Source of the DNA: JBBSBY01 sp038205805
Lineage (GTDB): Bacteria; Desulfobacterota; Desulfomonilia; Desulfomonilales; Desulfomonilaceae
NCBI GenBank assembly: GCA_038205805.1
Contig: JBBRBO010000007.1
Span: forward strand, 1-64,000
Reading direction: 5' to 3'
DNA: 64,000 nucleotides
The notes under the pieces were generated by a model. That model saw only the letters and a list, made by a program, of their open reading frames with translations, was not told the DNA's origin and did no database searches. The position numbers and the translations under genes are program-made. Of this stretch, positions 9,119 through 18,296 are shown piece after piece. How positions within the stretch are numbered: the stretch's first letter is position 1; each line of letters opens with the position of its first letter.

Positions 9119-12100
9119 GTGGTTACTTGAGCCTTTTTCCGTGGCGCCTTTTGCTTGGGAGCATTAGACTTTTGGGCTTTGACTTTGGCCCGATCCTCAC
9201 CGGTGTCGCCGCAAATGTGGGTGTAGTTGCACCAGGTACACTCCTCAGCCCATTGCGTAGCCCGGAAACGACCATCCGTTATTGCGTCACACAGCTCCAT
9301 GATGCCGGCTATTCCCTTCTCAAGCAGGGTACCCTTGTCGGTAATATCATCGCGGCGGTGGCGAATACGTAAACCGGCTTCTCTCTTTGTTGTAAAGAAA
9401 TAACCGAAATGACACTTTTTATTGAGGTGAGAATCCGCAAGCAACATATAAAACGCATGCTGAACCAGCCGCCCCTTGCGAAAAGGATCTTTCTGGGTAA
9501 AGGCGTCCGATCTGCCCGTCTTGTAGTCCCAGATCCAGAACTCGGAACCTGCGTGTCCGGTTTCTTTATCCAGGCGGTCAATGCGACCTACGGCCTTCAT
9601 CGTTTTGTTTTCGCTAAGTGGTATTCTAGCGGGCCTTGCATAGTCGCCTATGGGCAGTTCACATTGCTGGGCGCGGCTGGATCTGCCGAGTTCCTCTTCT
9701 TCGGTAAGAAAGACCTTTGCGCTCCGATGTAAGTCGGCGCAGTTGCGATCAAAGGCGCTTAGGCAAGGCGGCGGCGATTCGCTTTTGTAGCGCTCGATGG
9801 TTTGCTCGAGTATTGCCGTGAGGCGAGATATGTCACGTTTGAAGATCGGCGGACGCCTTTCGAGTATATGTTCTTTCATGAACGAGCAATACACGTCATG
9901 GAGTAGTTCCCCGGAGCGGCCGCCATCCAACCATCGTTCCCAATTCACGTCTGTGTCGGGCGGTGGGGAGATTTTCAAGATATAGCGAAAGAAATAGCGT
10001 CGTGGGCAGGCGCCCATGGTCTCCAGCTTCGCCTGGGACATAATTGGGCCGGAATGATCGTACGGCGCGTGTTCAGCGGCGACCGTGCCGATGTAACCGT
10101 CATACTCCGTCAACTCGTCGCCGCCCCGGGCTTGGGCCGCCGCAAGGCCTCGCGATAGATGGGGGTAGTTTCGTTGAAGAGCATCGTCCATGTCGGCAAT
10201 GGGGCCGCCGGCCGACAGTCGCCACAACCACCAATCCGCCATATTCAGACATTTGGTTTCGGCGTCGGGCGCGAATGAAGCGGGAGTCCCGAGAGTCTGC
10301 TTGATGTCGCTCAGAGAGGCCATAGGGACGTCATAAAGGATGCGGTACGCTCCTATGAAGAGTTTACCGGGAAAGGTCTCCCGATCTTCGTGGATGTCGT
10401 GGCAGGAATAACTCAGCGTGACGGCGCCTTCCACAAGGTCGAAGAGCTGCGAAAACAAGCGAATCTTGCGTTCCACTTCTTGGGAGGGCTTTCCGGCGCA
10501 TTCCGCAATCTTCGCGTTTGGGCTGTCAAGTAAAAGAGGATCGCTCGCTCCGGCGCCGGGGAACTTTGACTCATCCAAGCCTAAGATAAAGGTGTATGGT
10601 CGTCCCGAATGCCCGCCATTGATTACGTGGTCAACGTGTACGGCCCCGGGTCGCGGCGCAGAGGCGCGAATGCGCAGATTGCCGACGAGCGAGGGAATCC
10701 ATTCCCGCCAATCTAGGTCGTCGAGGCCGCCGAATTCCAGCGACCACGTGGCGTATTTGGTAAGCGTCTCCACCAAGCGCTCCTTAACCGCCTCGTCCAG
10801 GTCGTTTTCAGATGCGGCGAAATCTCTGAGAAACACAAGCCCACACTTGAGCGCGGCAGGAAAGGTAAGCGGATCAGGGCACTCGTTGAGCAGCCGATCC
10901 GTGAACGTTAGTAGCGTTTGGTAGTCCGTGAGGCTCTGGGCGGAAGCGTCGTCTTCGAGCTTTTGGGCGCTCCCGGTCTGAGACGGCGCCTCACGCTTAT
11001 TAATAGCCTCCTCGATGCGCTCCCGGTAGTGCGGCTTGCCGATTCCTATGCTCACCCGGCGGAGCGCATCAGCTAGACGCATGGTATCGGCTAAAGTGGG
11101 CGCCGCTTCCGAGACTCGCAACAATCCCTCGTCGAGCATCCTAATAAGCCCGGTTTGCGGATAATTCCCATCTATCCATGACATGAAGGCCGACAGGCCA
11201 CGAGCGGGGCAAGAATACCGCGCCGGGATACCTTCGGCGAACGTCCCCCTGAGGTGGGCGCGTCCTGACGGTGTAAGGCCACGAGATGTAGGTTGCTCGG
11301 AGGATGAAGGATCATTCGTCGTGGCATCCACGGTGGGTAATAGGCCCATCACGGTCTCATAGATGAGCGGCGCATACGTGTCATAATTCGTATGGAGGAT
11401 TTCCACCTGGTCGAGATGTATGCCCTCGGCTCCGCATCTGCGAACGATCTCGCGCACTTCATTGATTTCACCCACTGCGGAGAACAGCTTCACGGCGCCG
11501 TCACCCTTGGCCTTGGAAGTCAGAGTCTCCGGTTGAGCGCAAAAGCGCAGCCGCCGCACGTCGCTCGCATCCTCGGGGAGGGCTTCGTCAAGACGGGGCA
11601 GGGTAGGCCGAATGAGTTGATCCCCAGGGATACGGTTCAGCATGTCCTGTTCCAGTGGCGTGAGGTCCAGACACTCGGGCGCCCACACCAGGACATCGTT
11701 TAGCACACGAGGCTTTGCGTCCAGGGCGCGGCAGGCCATCTCAAGCACGTCTACGGAGTCCACGAGGCCGTTTTTCTGCAAGAGGCCCACGTACTCTTTC
11801 AGCAGCTCCTTGAGCGCGCGCGCTTTCTCAGGCGGGTCAAAGTCTCGGTCGGCAATATCATTCACTGCGATGCGGGCCATTCGCAACGCCTTGACGGAGT
11901 TCAAGGCTATGGCGGAGAAACGCATGCTCGCGGGAATAACGTGAAAATAGCTCAAGGGGTCATTCCGCAACCGGTTAAGGACGGCGTGAACCGCCAGCAG
12001 CGAGGCTTCTCCTCCGATGTAGGTCAAGTCGCTTGCCGCTAATTCAGGTCCGGCCAGCTCCACGGCCAATCCACCTACGGTCTTGAGTCTTGCGTTCATG

Positions 12101-12231
12101 ACGAAGCTGTTCGTTTTGGTCAAGCAATCCAGCCACTGGACACCGATGCGGAAGCTGGGGGCAAGTATCCACTTTTCCTGGAGGGGATTACCGTCGCATA
12201 CACTTTTGAGACTGGTCAGGAGAGGGTTCAC
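9115..12231 (-). CDS. addB: AddB-type nuclease subunit with Fe-S cluster cysteines
   Basis: This is the partner subunit of AddA. The 1038-residue product has a C-terminal PD-(D/E)XK nuclease core with WDYKTGRSD near residue 910. Cysteines are placed as in AddB-type iron-sulfur nuclease domains: one in GACPRRYFFRY near 747, then C-x2-C-x5-C in CTWCNYTHIC near 1000. The N-terminal region WILAPSFRIGVQW replaces the Walker A seen in Gram-positive AddB, so ATP binding is probably lost and AddA would supply the motor; this fits the non-ATPase branch of the family. GGAG lies 6 bases before the ATG. The gene diverges from the Tat-exported oxidoreductase gene across a 239-base gap. Identity as AddB rather than another nuclease rests on the nuclease/cysteine layout and on the neighbouring addA. 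Confidence 0.85.
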   Translation of the reverse strand: MNPLLTSLKSVCDGNPLQEKWILAPSFRIGVQWLDCLTKTNSFVMNARLKTVGGLAVELAGPELAASDLTYIGGEASLLAVHAVLNRLRNDPLSYFHVIPASMRFSAIALNSVKALRMARIAVNDIADRDFDPPEKARALKELLKEYVGLLQKNGLVDSVDVLEMACRALDAKPRVLNDVLVWAPECLDLTPLEQDMLNRIPGDQLIRPTLPRLDEALPEDASDVRRLRFCAQPETLTSKAKGDGAVKLFSAVGEINEVREIVRRCGAEGIHLDQVEILHTNYDTYAPLIYETVMGLLPTVDATTNDPSSSEQPTSRGLTPSGRAHLRGTFAEGIPARYSCPARGLSAFMSWIDGNYPQTGLIRMLDEGLLRVSEAAPTLADTMRLADALRRVSIGIGKPHYRERIEEAINKREAPSQTGSAQKLEDDASAQSLTDYQTLLTFTDRLLNECPDPLTFPAALKCGLVFLRDFAASENDLDEAVKERLVETLTKYATWSLEFGGLDDLDWREWIPSLVGNLRIRASAPRPGAVHVDHVINGGHSGRPYTFILGLDESKFPGAGASDPLLLDSPNAKIAECAGKPSQEVERKIRLFSQLFDLVEGAVTLSYSCHDIHEDRETFPGKLFIGAYRILYDVPMASLSDIKQTLGTPASFAPDAETKCLNMADWWLWRLSAGGPIADMDDALQRNYPHLSRGLAAAQARGGDELTEYDGYIGTVAAEHAPYDHSGPIMSQAKLETMGACPRRYFFRYILKISPPPDTDVNWERWLDGGRSGELLHDVYCSFMKEHILERRPPIFKRDISRLTAILEQTIERYKSESPPPCLSAFDRNCADLHRSAKVFLTEEEELGRSSRAQQCELPIGDYARPARIPLSENKTMKAVGRIDRLDKETGHAGSEFWIWDYKTGRSDAFTQKDPFRKGRLVQHAFYMLLADSHLNKKCHFGYFFTTKREAGLRIRHRRDDITDKGTLLEKGIAGIMELCDAITDGRFRATQWAEECTWCNYTHICGDTGEDRAKVKAQKSNAPKQKAPRKKAQVTT

Positions 12232-12470
12232 ATGCTGCTCCAGAGAAATGCCGGCGCTTCGGACCGCTTGCTCTCAGGCGCCGGGATTGGCACATTATAC
12301 CATAGCGATGGGAACAGGTGTTTCGAGTAGAGTGCGCTTCGGTGTTAACGCGCTGAGCCGGCCGGCCTCGGGTTGCGGCGCTCTCGTCGGCTCGTGTATC
12401 TTACCACAACATAATGGCCGACACCGCTCATTTTATTCCTCTTTCCAGTCGATCACCGACGGAGGTCATC

Positions 12471-13172
12471 ATGAATATGTCCAGACGGACCATTCTCAAG
12501 CTATTGAACACGCTCGGCATCGCGGCCATTGGAACAGGCTTGGCGGTTAAGAATATTTTTGCGGATTACTTTCCCACTCGAACGGTCGAGAAAACGGAAT
12601 TCATTTTTGATCCTCAATCAGGAGAAATCCGGTGGGCCTCGGATAAGCGTGAGGAATTCAAACTCATTGTGGACGGTCTTGTGGAAAACCCCACTGAACT
12701 GAAGTATTACGCGTTGCGAGCGTTGCCTTTGGTGGACCAAGTCAGTGATTTTCACTGCGTAGAGGGCTGGACCGTCCCTCAAGTGAAATGGACGGGCTTT
12801 CGATTCAAGGAACTCCTGAATAGTGTTAAACCCGACCCGGCCGCCGAGTACGTGACCTTTCACTCTCTGGGCGAGACGCATTCGAGGCCGCAAGGTCTCG
12901 GTCATTACGTCGAGTCTTTTAGGCTCGCAGACTTGCTGGACGACGACAAGCGCATCCTGCTCACGCTCGATAAGGACGGCAAGCCCCTGTCCTTTGATAG
13001 AGGGGCTCCTTTGAGAGTAATAGCGCCTCTGCTCCAGGCCTACAAAAGCATAAAATTCATCGGCAGAGTAGAGTTCTCTCAAGAGAAGAAGGCGGGCTGG
13101 TGGACTGCCGCGAACCCCATTTACACATGGGAAGCCAAGGTCTCTGAGAGTAGGCTCAAGCGCGGGAAGTAG
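12471..13172 (+). CDS. Tat-exported molybdopterin oxidoreductase, sulfite oxidase fold (MsrP/YedY-like)
   Basis: The 233-residue product begins with a twin-arginine signal, SRRTILK followed by a hydrophobic stretch, so it should be exported folded with its cofactor. The mature part resembles the sulfite-oxidase-type molybdopterin domain; the single Cys at residue 96 in DFHCVEGWTVPQVKWTG sits where this family binds molybdenum. GGAGG lies 5 bases before the ATG at 12471, which fixes the start and rejects an upstream start at 12414. MsrP repairs oxidised methionine in the periplasm using a heme membrane partner MsrQ. No MsrQ-like gene is adjacent, so the electron donor and the true substrate are unknown. 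Confidence 0.85.
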   Translation: MNMSRRTILKLLNTLGIAAIGTGLAVKNIFADYFPTRTVEKTEFIFDPQSGEIRWASDKREEFKLIVDGLVENPTELKYYALRALPLVDQVSDFHCVEGWTVPQVKWTGFRFKELLNSVKPDPAAEYVTFHSLGETHSRPQGLGHYVESFRLADLLDDDKRILLTLDKDGKPLSFDRGAPLRVIAPLLQAYKSIKFIGRVEFSQEKKAGWWTAANPIYTWEAKVSESRLKRGK

Positions 13173-13496
13173 GTTACTTGACCCAGCGGGTGAAACGCGC
13201 TGACGCTCACAGACGGTGTATCACGTCCGTATCAGGCCCGCGGCCATTGACCACGTGCAGGCTTTCTGTATAATAGAAAATTCGCCAATGGTGACGGCAG
13301 GTTCGCCCCTTCCGCTGGTATCTGATCTATGAAAAGGTGAGCGTTCACCAGGAGCCGTATATCCACTTGAAATACGCACTGGATAGCCCTGCAAGGGATG
13401 CGTCTCCCACCGGCTTTTATCAGGCGCAGAGCCGTCTCGCGTCCGGTGTTCCATTGTTATGATGAAATTATTCCCATATACATGAAAGGTCTCAGA

Positions 13497-14372
13497 ATGG
13501 CTGATACTAAGAATTCCGAGCTGAGTTTCTTCTTCACGGCCCTCAAGGAAGAAGCGAGAACTCTTATCTGGGAAACGCAAGCAAACATCACACCCCAGGA
13601 ACTCATCGACTCAGTGAAAGAAGAGCTTCAAGCCCTTGCCTCTCAGGAAGACGACCCTCGGTCCGAAGCTGAGATATGGCGCAACGTTCGCGAAGTCCTG
13701 CTCAAAGCGGCTTACGCCACTCGGCCTCACTGTGTTAAATGCGGCGAGTGTTGCTCAAAAAGCAGCCCCGTGTTGGTAGAGGAGGATTTAACGCTCTTCT
13801 ACAAGGACATCCTTAAACCCGAGCACATCATTACCATCAGGCGCGGGGAAACTACGTATTCCGAAAAGACGCAATCCGTCGAGACTCCTGAGCATGAATT
13901 TCTTAAAATAAAGGAGCAAGCATTCTCAAAACGCTGCGCGTTTCACAACGCCTCAACCACGGAATGCGCCATCTATGAGAATCGGCCCAAGCAGTGCCGC
14001 GACCAGGAATGCTGGAATCCGGAAAATGCCATGCAGGACAATCCCAAGTGGCTTGACCGTGAGCAGCTCTTGAAAGACACCGGTCCCCTCTGGAATCTTA
14101 TCCAACAGCATGAGGAGAAGTGTTCTCACGTCGAAACCCAACGGGCGCTCACGAGACTGGGAGCCACACACGGGCAGACCGTGGAAGAGGTGCTCGACCT
14201 GCTGCGTGTGGATCACTTTACCAGGGATTTCTTTGCCAAGGAATTCAACCTTAATCCTGACACTATGGATTTCTTCCTGGGTCGGCCTCTCAAGGAAATG
14301 TTGACCGTATACGGCCTTAAATTGGAAGAAGATGCCGGTTGCTTTACTTTATCTCCGATGACCGAAGAATAA
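13497..14372 (+). CDS. YkgJ-type cysteine-cluster protein
   Basis: The 291-residue product has the cysteine-cluster signature HCVKCGECCSK, with Cys at residues 79, 82, 85 and 86, followed by more cysteines in KRCAFH, ECAIYENRPKQC and QECW. This is the arrangement of the YkgJ/Fli-B-like family, which is thought to bind zinc or an iron-sulfur centre. The C-terminal 120 residues are helical and without a known motif. I chose the ATG at 13497 because AAAGG lies 7 bases before it; an ATG 5 codons upstream has no ribosome-binding site. It is a single gene between the exported oxidoreductase and the hydrogenase operon. Function is not known for the family in general. Confidence 0.75.
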   Translation: MADTKNSELSFFFTALKEEARTLIWETQANITPQELIDSVKEELQALASQEDDPRSEAEIWRNVREVLLKAAYATRPHCVKCGECCSKSSPVLVEEDLTLFYKDILKPEHIITIRRGETTYSEKTQSVETPEHEFLKIKEQAFSKRCAFHNASTTECAIYENRPKQCRDQECWNPENAMQDNPKWLDREQLLKDTGPLWNLIQQHEEKCSHVETQRALTRLGATHGQTVEEVLDLLRVDHFTRDFFAKEFNLNPDTMDFFLGRPLKEMLTVYGLKLEEDAGCFTLSPMTEE

Positions 14373-14398
14373 TGTCCGCGGCAGTTTTACCATCGTAG

Positions 14399-14431
14399 TT
14401 CACCGGGCTTTATATCTTTGCGCCCGGTGAA
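14399..14431. repeat. Family 2 short palindromic element (perfect 10-bp arms)
   Basis: TTCACCGGGC and GCCCGGTGAA are exact reverse complements with a 13-base AT-rich loop. It lies 26 bases after the stop of the YkgJ-type gene but is not followed by a T-run, so it is not a classical terminator. A near copy lies at 57532-57565. Confidence 0.65.
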
Positions 14432-14714
14432 TGATGTTCCTGAATTATACCTCAAGAAAAATCTTTTCAAAATTGAGAAAAACGGCTATGCTTGTCCCCT
14501 CTAGGCACTGATCTTTTACATTTTAGAACAAGGTCGGCGCATTCGTGCGCTCCCACCGACCTAAGATGCCTCCCAACTGTGTCGGCCATCATTACTCCCG
14601 GCCACCGACTCATGTATTGGAAATAGCGCAAGCGCTGCCCGCGGTGGGCTGCTTTTACGTGGTCTGTTCGCTTCTCCTCAATCGGACTCCCGGCCGATCT
14701 AGGGAGTAGTGCGT

Positions 14715-14770
14715 GTAATCGTTCTCTACGAACGGGCGCCTCTTTGGAATGAAGTCCGGTGAACGATTGC
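14715..14770. repeat. Family 2 short palindromic element
   Basis: The left arm GTAATCGTTC and the right arm CCGGTGAACGATTGC are imperfect reverse complements. Compared with the commoner AACGGTTA arm, both arms here carry the changed bases (AATCG and CGATT), so pairing is kept. It ends about 50 bases before hoxE. Confidence 0.55.
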
Positions 14771-14820
14771 CGATGTGTTGTGGATCAGAGTCTTACCCGA
14801 AACCATGTTGGAGTCATGAT

Positions 14821-15324
14821 ATGGAAAAAACGTTGGAAGCGGTGTCGAAACAAGAAGACAAGCGCTGGCGAGCCGTTAACCGCACAATGCGGCTCAACGG
14901 AAGTCAACCGCACGCGCTCATAGAGACACTACATTCCGTTCAGGAGTCATTTGGCTATCTGGAGACGGATTCACTGGAATACGTGGCCGAGTCGCTGGAA
15001 TTACCGCTTAGTCACGTATACGGTGTGGCGACATTCTATCACTTCTTCAAAATGCGACCTCCCGGAAAACACACTTGTGTCGTCTGCATGGGAACCGCCT
15101 GCTACATCGGCGGCGCGGCGAATATCCTAAACGGCATCAAAAAAGACGTGGGAATCGGACCCGGCGAAACCACCGAAGACAAAGAGGTGTCTCTGGTGAC
15201 CGCCCGTTGCCTAGGCTCTTGCGGATTAGCCCCTGCCGTGGTTTTCGACGGCGATGTGCGAGGGAAGCTCTCTACGCCAGCGGTGTTGGAGAGAATCCTG
15301 GAGTGGAGGAACAATGACGCTTGA
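14821..15324 (+). CDS. hoxE: NAD-linked hydrogenase diaphorase subunit HoxE (NuoE-like)
   Basis: This is the thioredoxin-fold [2Fe-2S] subunit of the diaphorase module of a bidirectional hydrogenase. The 167-residue product has the NuoE cysteine pattern: CMGTAC near residue 85 and CLGSCG near residue 127, which together hold one [2Fe-2S] cluster. The preceding helical part (YVAESLELPLSHVYGVATFYHFF) is typical of NuoE. The ATG at 14821 has GGAG 7 bases upstream; earlier in-frame starts have no such site. It heads a five-gene run hoxE-F-U-Y-H and overlaps hoxF by 11 bases. HoxE is present in cyanobacterial-type complexes and absent from the Cupriavidus-type HoxFUYH enzyme, so this operon is of the five-subunit kind. 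Confidence 0.88.
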   Translation: MEKTLEAVSKQEDKRWRAVNRTMRLNGSQPHALIETLHSVQESFGYLETDSLEYVAESLELPLSHVYGVATFYHFFKMRPPGKHTCVVCMGTACYIGGAANILNGIKKDVGIGPGETTEDKEVSLVTARCLGSCGLAPAVVFDGDVRGKLSTPAVLERILEWRNNDA

Positions 15325-16960
15325 GGAATTGCAAGAAGTAGGGCGATTCGCCAAGGAAACCGAAGAGGGGTACGCATATCGTATCAACATCTGCGTAGCC
15401 GCCGGGTGCTTGTCTTGTCAGAGTGATGTCGTCAAAGAAGCCTTTGAGAAGGAAATCAGCCGTCGCGGGCTGGAAGGCTGGTGTGAAGTCAAAGGCGTTG
15501 GGTGCCTGGGGCTCTGCACGGCCGGCCCGCTAATCTCAATAGAGCCGGACGAGCTGTATTATAGAGCCGTCACCGTGGCGGATGTCCCGGAAATCCTCGA
15601 TTCGCTGGGGAACGAACCTATCGATCGTTTGAATTGCTCGGATCAGATGAGCTTCTTCAAGCGGCAATATAAGATCGTCCTGGAAAACTGCGGAAAGATC
15701 GATCCCGACCGCATCGAAGACTACATAGCCGCAGGCGGATACGAAGCGCTGTACCAGGCTGTGCGCATCATGAGTCCCCAAGGAGTCATTGAGCAGATAG
15801 TGCGCAGCGGTCTTCGGGGACGTGGCGGCGCCGGTTTTCCCACCGGCTTGAAACTGACGGCCGTAGCCAAGGCGCGCAGCGACACAAAATACATCGTATG
15901 CAACGCCGATGAAGGTGATCCCGGCGCTTTTATGGATCGCAGTGTCCTGGAGAGCGACCCCCACCGTGTGCTCGAAGGCATGGCCATACTCGGATCCGTG
16001 GTAGGCGCGTCCAAAGGGTTCATCTACTGTCGAGCGGAGTATCCTCTTGCCGTGAAGCGGCTCCGTACCGCTATCGCAAAGGCCGAACGACTCGGGGTGC
16101 TTGGGAATAACATCTTCACCACAGATTTTAACTTCGACATCAAGATCCGGCTGGGCGCGGGAGCGTTCGTCTGTGGTGAAGAAACGGCATTGTTGGCCTC
16201 CATCGAAGGAAGACGCGGCACGCCTCGGCCTCGTCCGCCGTTTCCTGCTGAATTCGGTCTGTGGGGCAGTCCCACTCTCATCAATAACGTGGAAACCCTC
16301 GCCAATATTCCCCCGATTATCCGAAAAGGGGGCTCTTGGTTCGCATCCCTCGGGACTGAAAAAAGCAAAGGCACCAAGGTGTTCGCGCTTGCGGGAAAGG
16401 TCAAAAATACCGGTCTCATAGAAGTGCCTATGGGCTATTCGCTCCGGGACATCGTCTTTGACATCGGCGGCGGCATCCCGGACGGCAAGAAGTTCAAGGC
16501 CGTGCAGACGGGCGGACCTTCAGGGGGATGTATCCCTGAGGAATACCTCGATATGTCGGTGGATTACGAATCCCTCGCAAAAGTGGGCTCAATCCTGGGC
16601 TCCGGCGGCATGATCGTCATGGACGAAACATCCTGCATGGTGGATGTGGCCAAGTTCTTTATGGAATTCTGCACCAGCGAATCGTGCGGCAAATGTGTGC
16701 CGTGTCGAGTGGGAACATCTCAAGTCTACAACATTCTTTGTAAAATTACCGAAGGGACCGCTCGGATGTCCGACCTGGATCTCCTGGAAGACCTTTGTGA
16801 TCTGCTCAAAAACACAAGCTTGTGCGGATTGGGTCAAACAGCCCCTAATCCGGTGTTGAGCACGCTCAAGTACTTTAAACACGAGTATCTGGCGCACATT
16901 CAGGACAAAGTGTGTCCGGCAGGGGCATGCGATATGAACGGGAACGGAGGTCACCCATGA
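15314..16960 (+). CDS. hoxF: NAD-linked hydrogenase diaphorase subunit HoxF (NuoF-like)
   Basis: This subunit binds NAD(H) and FMN. The 548-residue product has an N-terminal thioredoxin-like domain with Cys in CVAAGCLSC and CLGLC, then the NuoF domain: the nucleotide loop GRGGAGFPTGLK near residue 175, FMN-binding NADEGDPGAFMDR near 198, and the N3-type [4Fe-4S] cysteines SCGKCVPCR near 460 with a fourth Cys in LCGLGQ near 505. The ATG at 15314 overlaps the end of hoxE and is preceded by GGAGGA. An in-frame start at 15254 would lie deep within hoxE and is rejected. The stop shares ATGA with the start of hoxU, so translation is coupled. Confidence 0.93.
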   Translation: MTLEELQEVGRFAKETEEGYAYRINICVAAGCLSCQSDVVKEAFEKEISRRGLEGWCEVKGVGCLGLCTAGPLISIEPDELYYRAVTVADVPEILDSLGNEPIDRLNCSDQMSFFKRQYKIVLENCGKIDPDRIEDYIAAGGYEALYQAVRIMSPQGVIEQIVRSGLRGRGGAGFPTGLKLTAVAKARSDTKYIVCNADEGDPGAFMDRSVLESDPHRVLEGMAILGSVVGASKGFIYCRAEYPLAVKRLRTAIAKAERLGVLGNNIFTTDFNFDIKIRLGAGAFVCGEETALLASIEGRRGTPRPRPPFPAEFGLWGSPTLINNVETLANIPPIIRKGGSWFASLGTEKSKGTKVFALAGKVKNTGLIEVPMGYSLRDIVFDIGGGIPDGKKFKAVQTGGPSGGCIPEEYLDMSVDYESLAKVGSILGSGGMIVMDETSCMVDVAKFFMEFCTSESCGKCVPCRVGTSQVYNILCKITEGTARMSDLDLLEDLCDLLKNTSLCGLGQTAPNPVLSTLKYFKHEYLAHIQDKVCPAGACDMNGNGGHP

Positions 16961-17709
16961 ACCCGATTAAGCCCAAAGTAGTAGCCGACGTGAATCCCGT
17001 GCGTGTGCTCACCTTCAAGATTGATGATAGGGACGTGAGCGCTCGGGAAGATGAGACGGTGCTCACCGTAGCCCGACAAAACGGCGTCCACATTCCTACC
17101 CTGTGCCATCTTGACGGGCTGTCCGAACGTGGAGCGTGCCGCCTGTGTATAGTCGAAGTGAAGGGCTCACCCAAGCTGATGCCTTCTTGCGTCACCTTGG
17201 CCAAACAGGACATGGAAGTCCTCACCAATACGGAACGAGTGAGGGAGTATCGCCGGAAGATTCTCGAGCTGCTGTTTTCCGAACGAAATCACGTGTGTTC
17301 CGTGTGTGTTTCCAATGGTCATTGCGAGCTTCAGGCTCTAACCGTGGAGCTTGGAATGACACATGTGCGCTACGACTACATGTATCCTAAACAGGGCCTA
17401 GACGCCACTCACGATCGTTTTTCCATGGATCACAACCGCTGCATTCTGTGCCAGCGCTGCGTACGCGTGTGCGACGAGATTGAAGGCGCCCACACCTGGG
17501 ACGCAATGGGACGCGGCATAGAGTGCCTGGTCATTACGGACATGCATCAACCCTGGGGCGAGGCGAAGACCTGCACGAGCTGCGGTAAGTGCGTTCAGGT
17601 ATGTCCCACCGGAGCTTTATCCGAAAAAGGGAAATCCGTCGCCGAGATGACCAAACGGAAGCAGTTCTTGCCCTACTTGAAAATGATGCGGGGTCACAAT
17701 GGCAAGTAG
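16957..17709 (+). CDS. hoxU: NAD-linked hydrogenase diaphorase subunit HoxU (NuoG N-terminus-like)
   Basis: HoxU is the electron wire between the diaphorase and hydrogenase modules. The 250-residue product shows an N-terminal plant-type [2Fe-2S] domain (Cys in TLCHLDGL and GACRLC, then a Cys in MPSCVTL), a middle segment HVCSVCVSNGHCELQ for the His/Cys-ligated cluster, and two C-terminal ferredoxin motifs, CILCQRCVRVC and CTSCGKCVQVCPTG. This matches the first quarter of NuoG and the known length of HoxU. It begins at the ATGA overlap with hoxF and is followed after 33 bases by hoxY. Confidence 0.92.
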   Translation: MNPIKPKVVADVNPVRVLTFKIDDRDVSAREDETVLTVARQNGVHIPTLCHLDGLSERGACRLCIVEVKGSPKLMPSCVTLAKQDMEVLTNTERVREYRRKILELLFSERNHVCSVCVSNGHCELQALTVELGMTHVRYDYMYPKQGLDATHDRFSMDHNRCILCQRCVRVCDEIEGAHTWDAMGRGIECLVITDMHQPWGEAKTCTSCGKCVQVCPTGALSEKGKSVAEMTKRKQFLPYLKMMRGHNGK

Positions 17710-17742
17710 CATCGCACCATATATACAAAGGAGTTACCGAGT

Positions 17743-18276
17743 ATGAGTATAGCGCGAGTCGCTACTACGTGGTTGGATGGATGCTCCGGCTGTCACATGT
17801 CTCTCCTTGATCTCGATCAAAGACTTGTCGAACTGGCCGCCAAAATTGAACTCGTTTACGGTCCTCTTGTGGACGCAAAAGAATTCCCTGAAAACGTCGA
17901 TGTGACGCTCGTCGAAGGCGCGGTCAGCAGCGAGCACGATGAACACCTGGTTCAGGAAATTCGCTCGAAGACCAAGTGCCTCATTTCTTTTGGGGATTGC
18001 GCTGTTACGGCGAATGTGCCCTCGATGCGCAATCGGTTTACGGTGGCGGAAACACTAAAGACCGGGTACGTGCTGAACGCGACTTTCAATCAGTCTACGC
18101 CTACGGAGAGGATTCCGGCTCTGCTCAAGAGGGCGAGACCGGTGCACGAATATGTGCCTGTGGACGTCTTCTTGCCGGGATGTCCTCCGTCCGCCGACAC
18201 CATATACTACGCCTTGAGTGAACTCTTGGAGGGCCGTATGCCGGACCTACAAGGGAAAACTCGATTCGGCGCTTAA
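17743..18276 (+). CDS. hoxY: [NiFe] hydrogenase small subunit HoxY
   Basis: This is the small subunit, which holds the proximal [4Fe-4S] cluster next to the nickel site. The 177-residue product has the family's cysteines in DGCSGCHMSLLD near residue 18, GDCAVTANVPSMRN near 85, and LPGCPPSADTIYY near 150. It is short, without a Tat signal or the extra C-terminal clusters of periplasmic enzymes, which fits a cytoplasmic group 3 hydrogenase. AAAGGAG stands 8-10 bases before the ATG. The large subunit gene follows 20 bases later. Confidence 0.93.
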   Translation: MSIARVATTWLDGCSGCHMSLLDLDQRLVELAAKIELVYGPLVDAKEFPENVDVTLVEGAVSSEHDEHLVQEIRSKTKCLISFGDCAVTANVPSMRNRFTVAETLKTGYVLNATFNQSTPTERIPALLKRARPVHEYVPVDVFLPGCPPSADTIYYALSELLEGRMPDLQGKTRFGA

Positions 18277-18296
18277 CCACGCTGGAGAATAACAGC

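Larger units (their letters stand above)
14373..14820. other. Structured leader region upstream of the hydrogenase operon
   Basis: No gene is seen in this 448-base gap. It holds a perfect 10-base inverted repeat TTCACCGGGC/GCCCGGTGAA (14399-14408 and 14422-14431) and a family 2 element at 14715-14770. Between them lies a compact hairpin: GGTCGG at 14532-14537 pairs with CCGACC at 14556-14561, enclosing GCGCA-TTCG-TGCGC. A second pairing GTCGG/CCGAC spans 14581-14609. A weak promoter-like pair TTTTCA and TATGCT with 17-base spacing precedes the hairpins. The hairpins may be part of the hox leader; this is inference. Confidence 0.45.

Noticed and set aside
14399..14431. Palindrome after the YkgJ-type gene as a terminator
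   Set aside because: A perfect stem but no T-run follows on either strand, and the same palindrome recurs elsewhere as a repeat.
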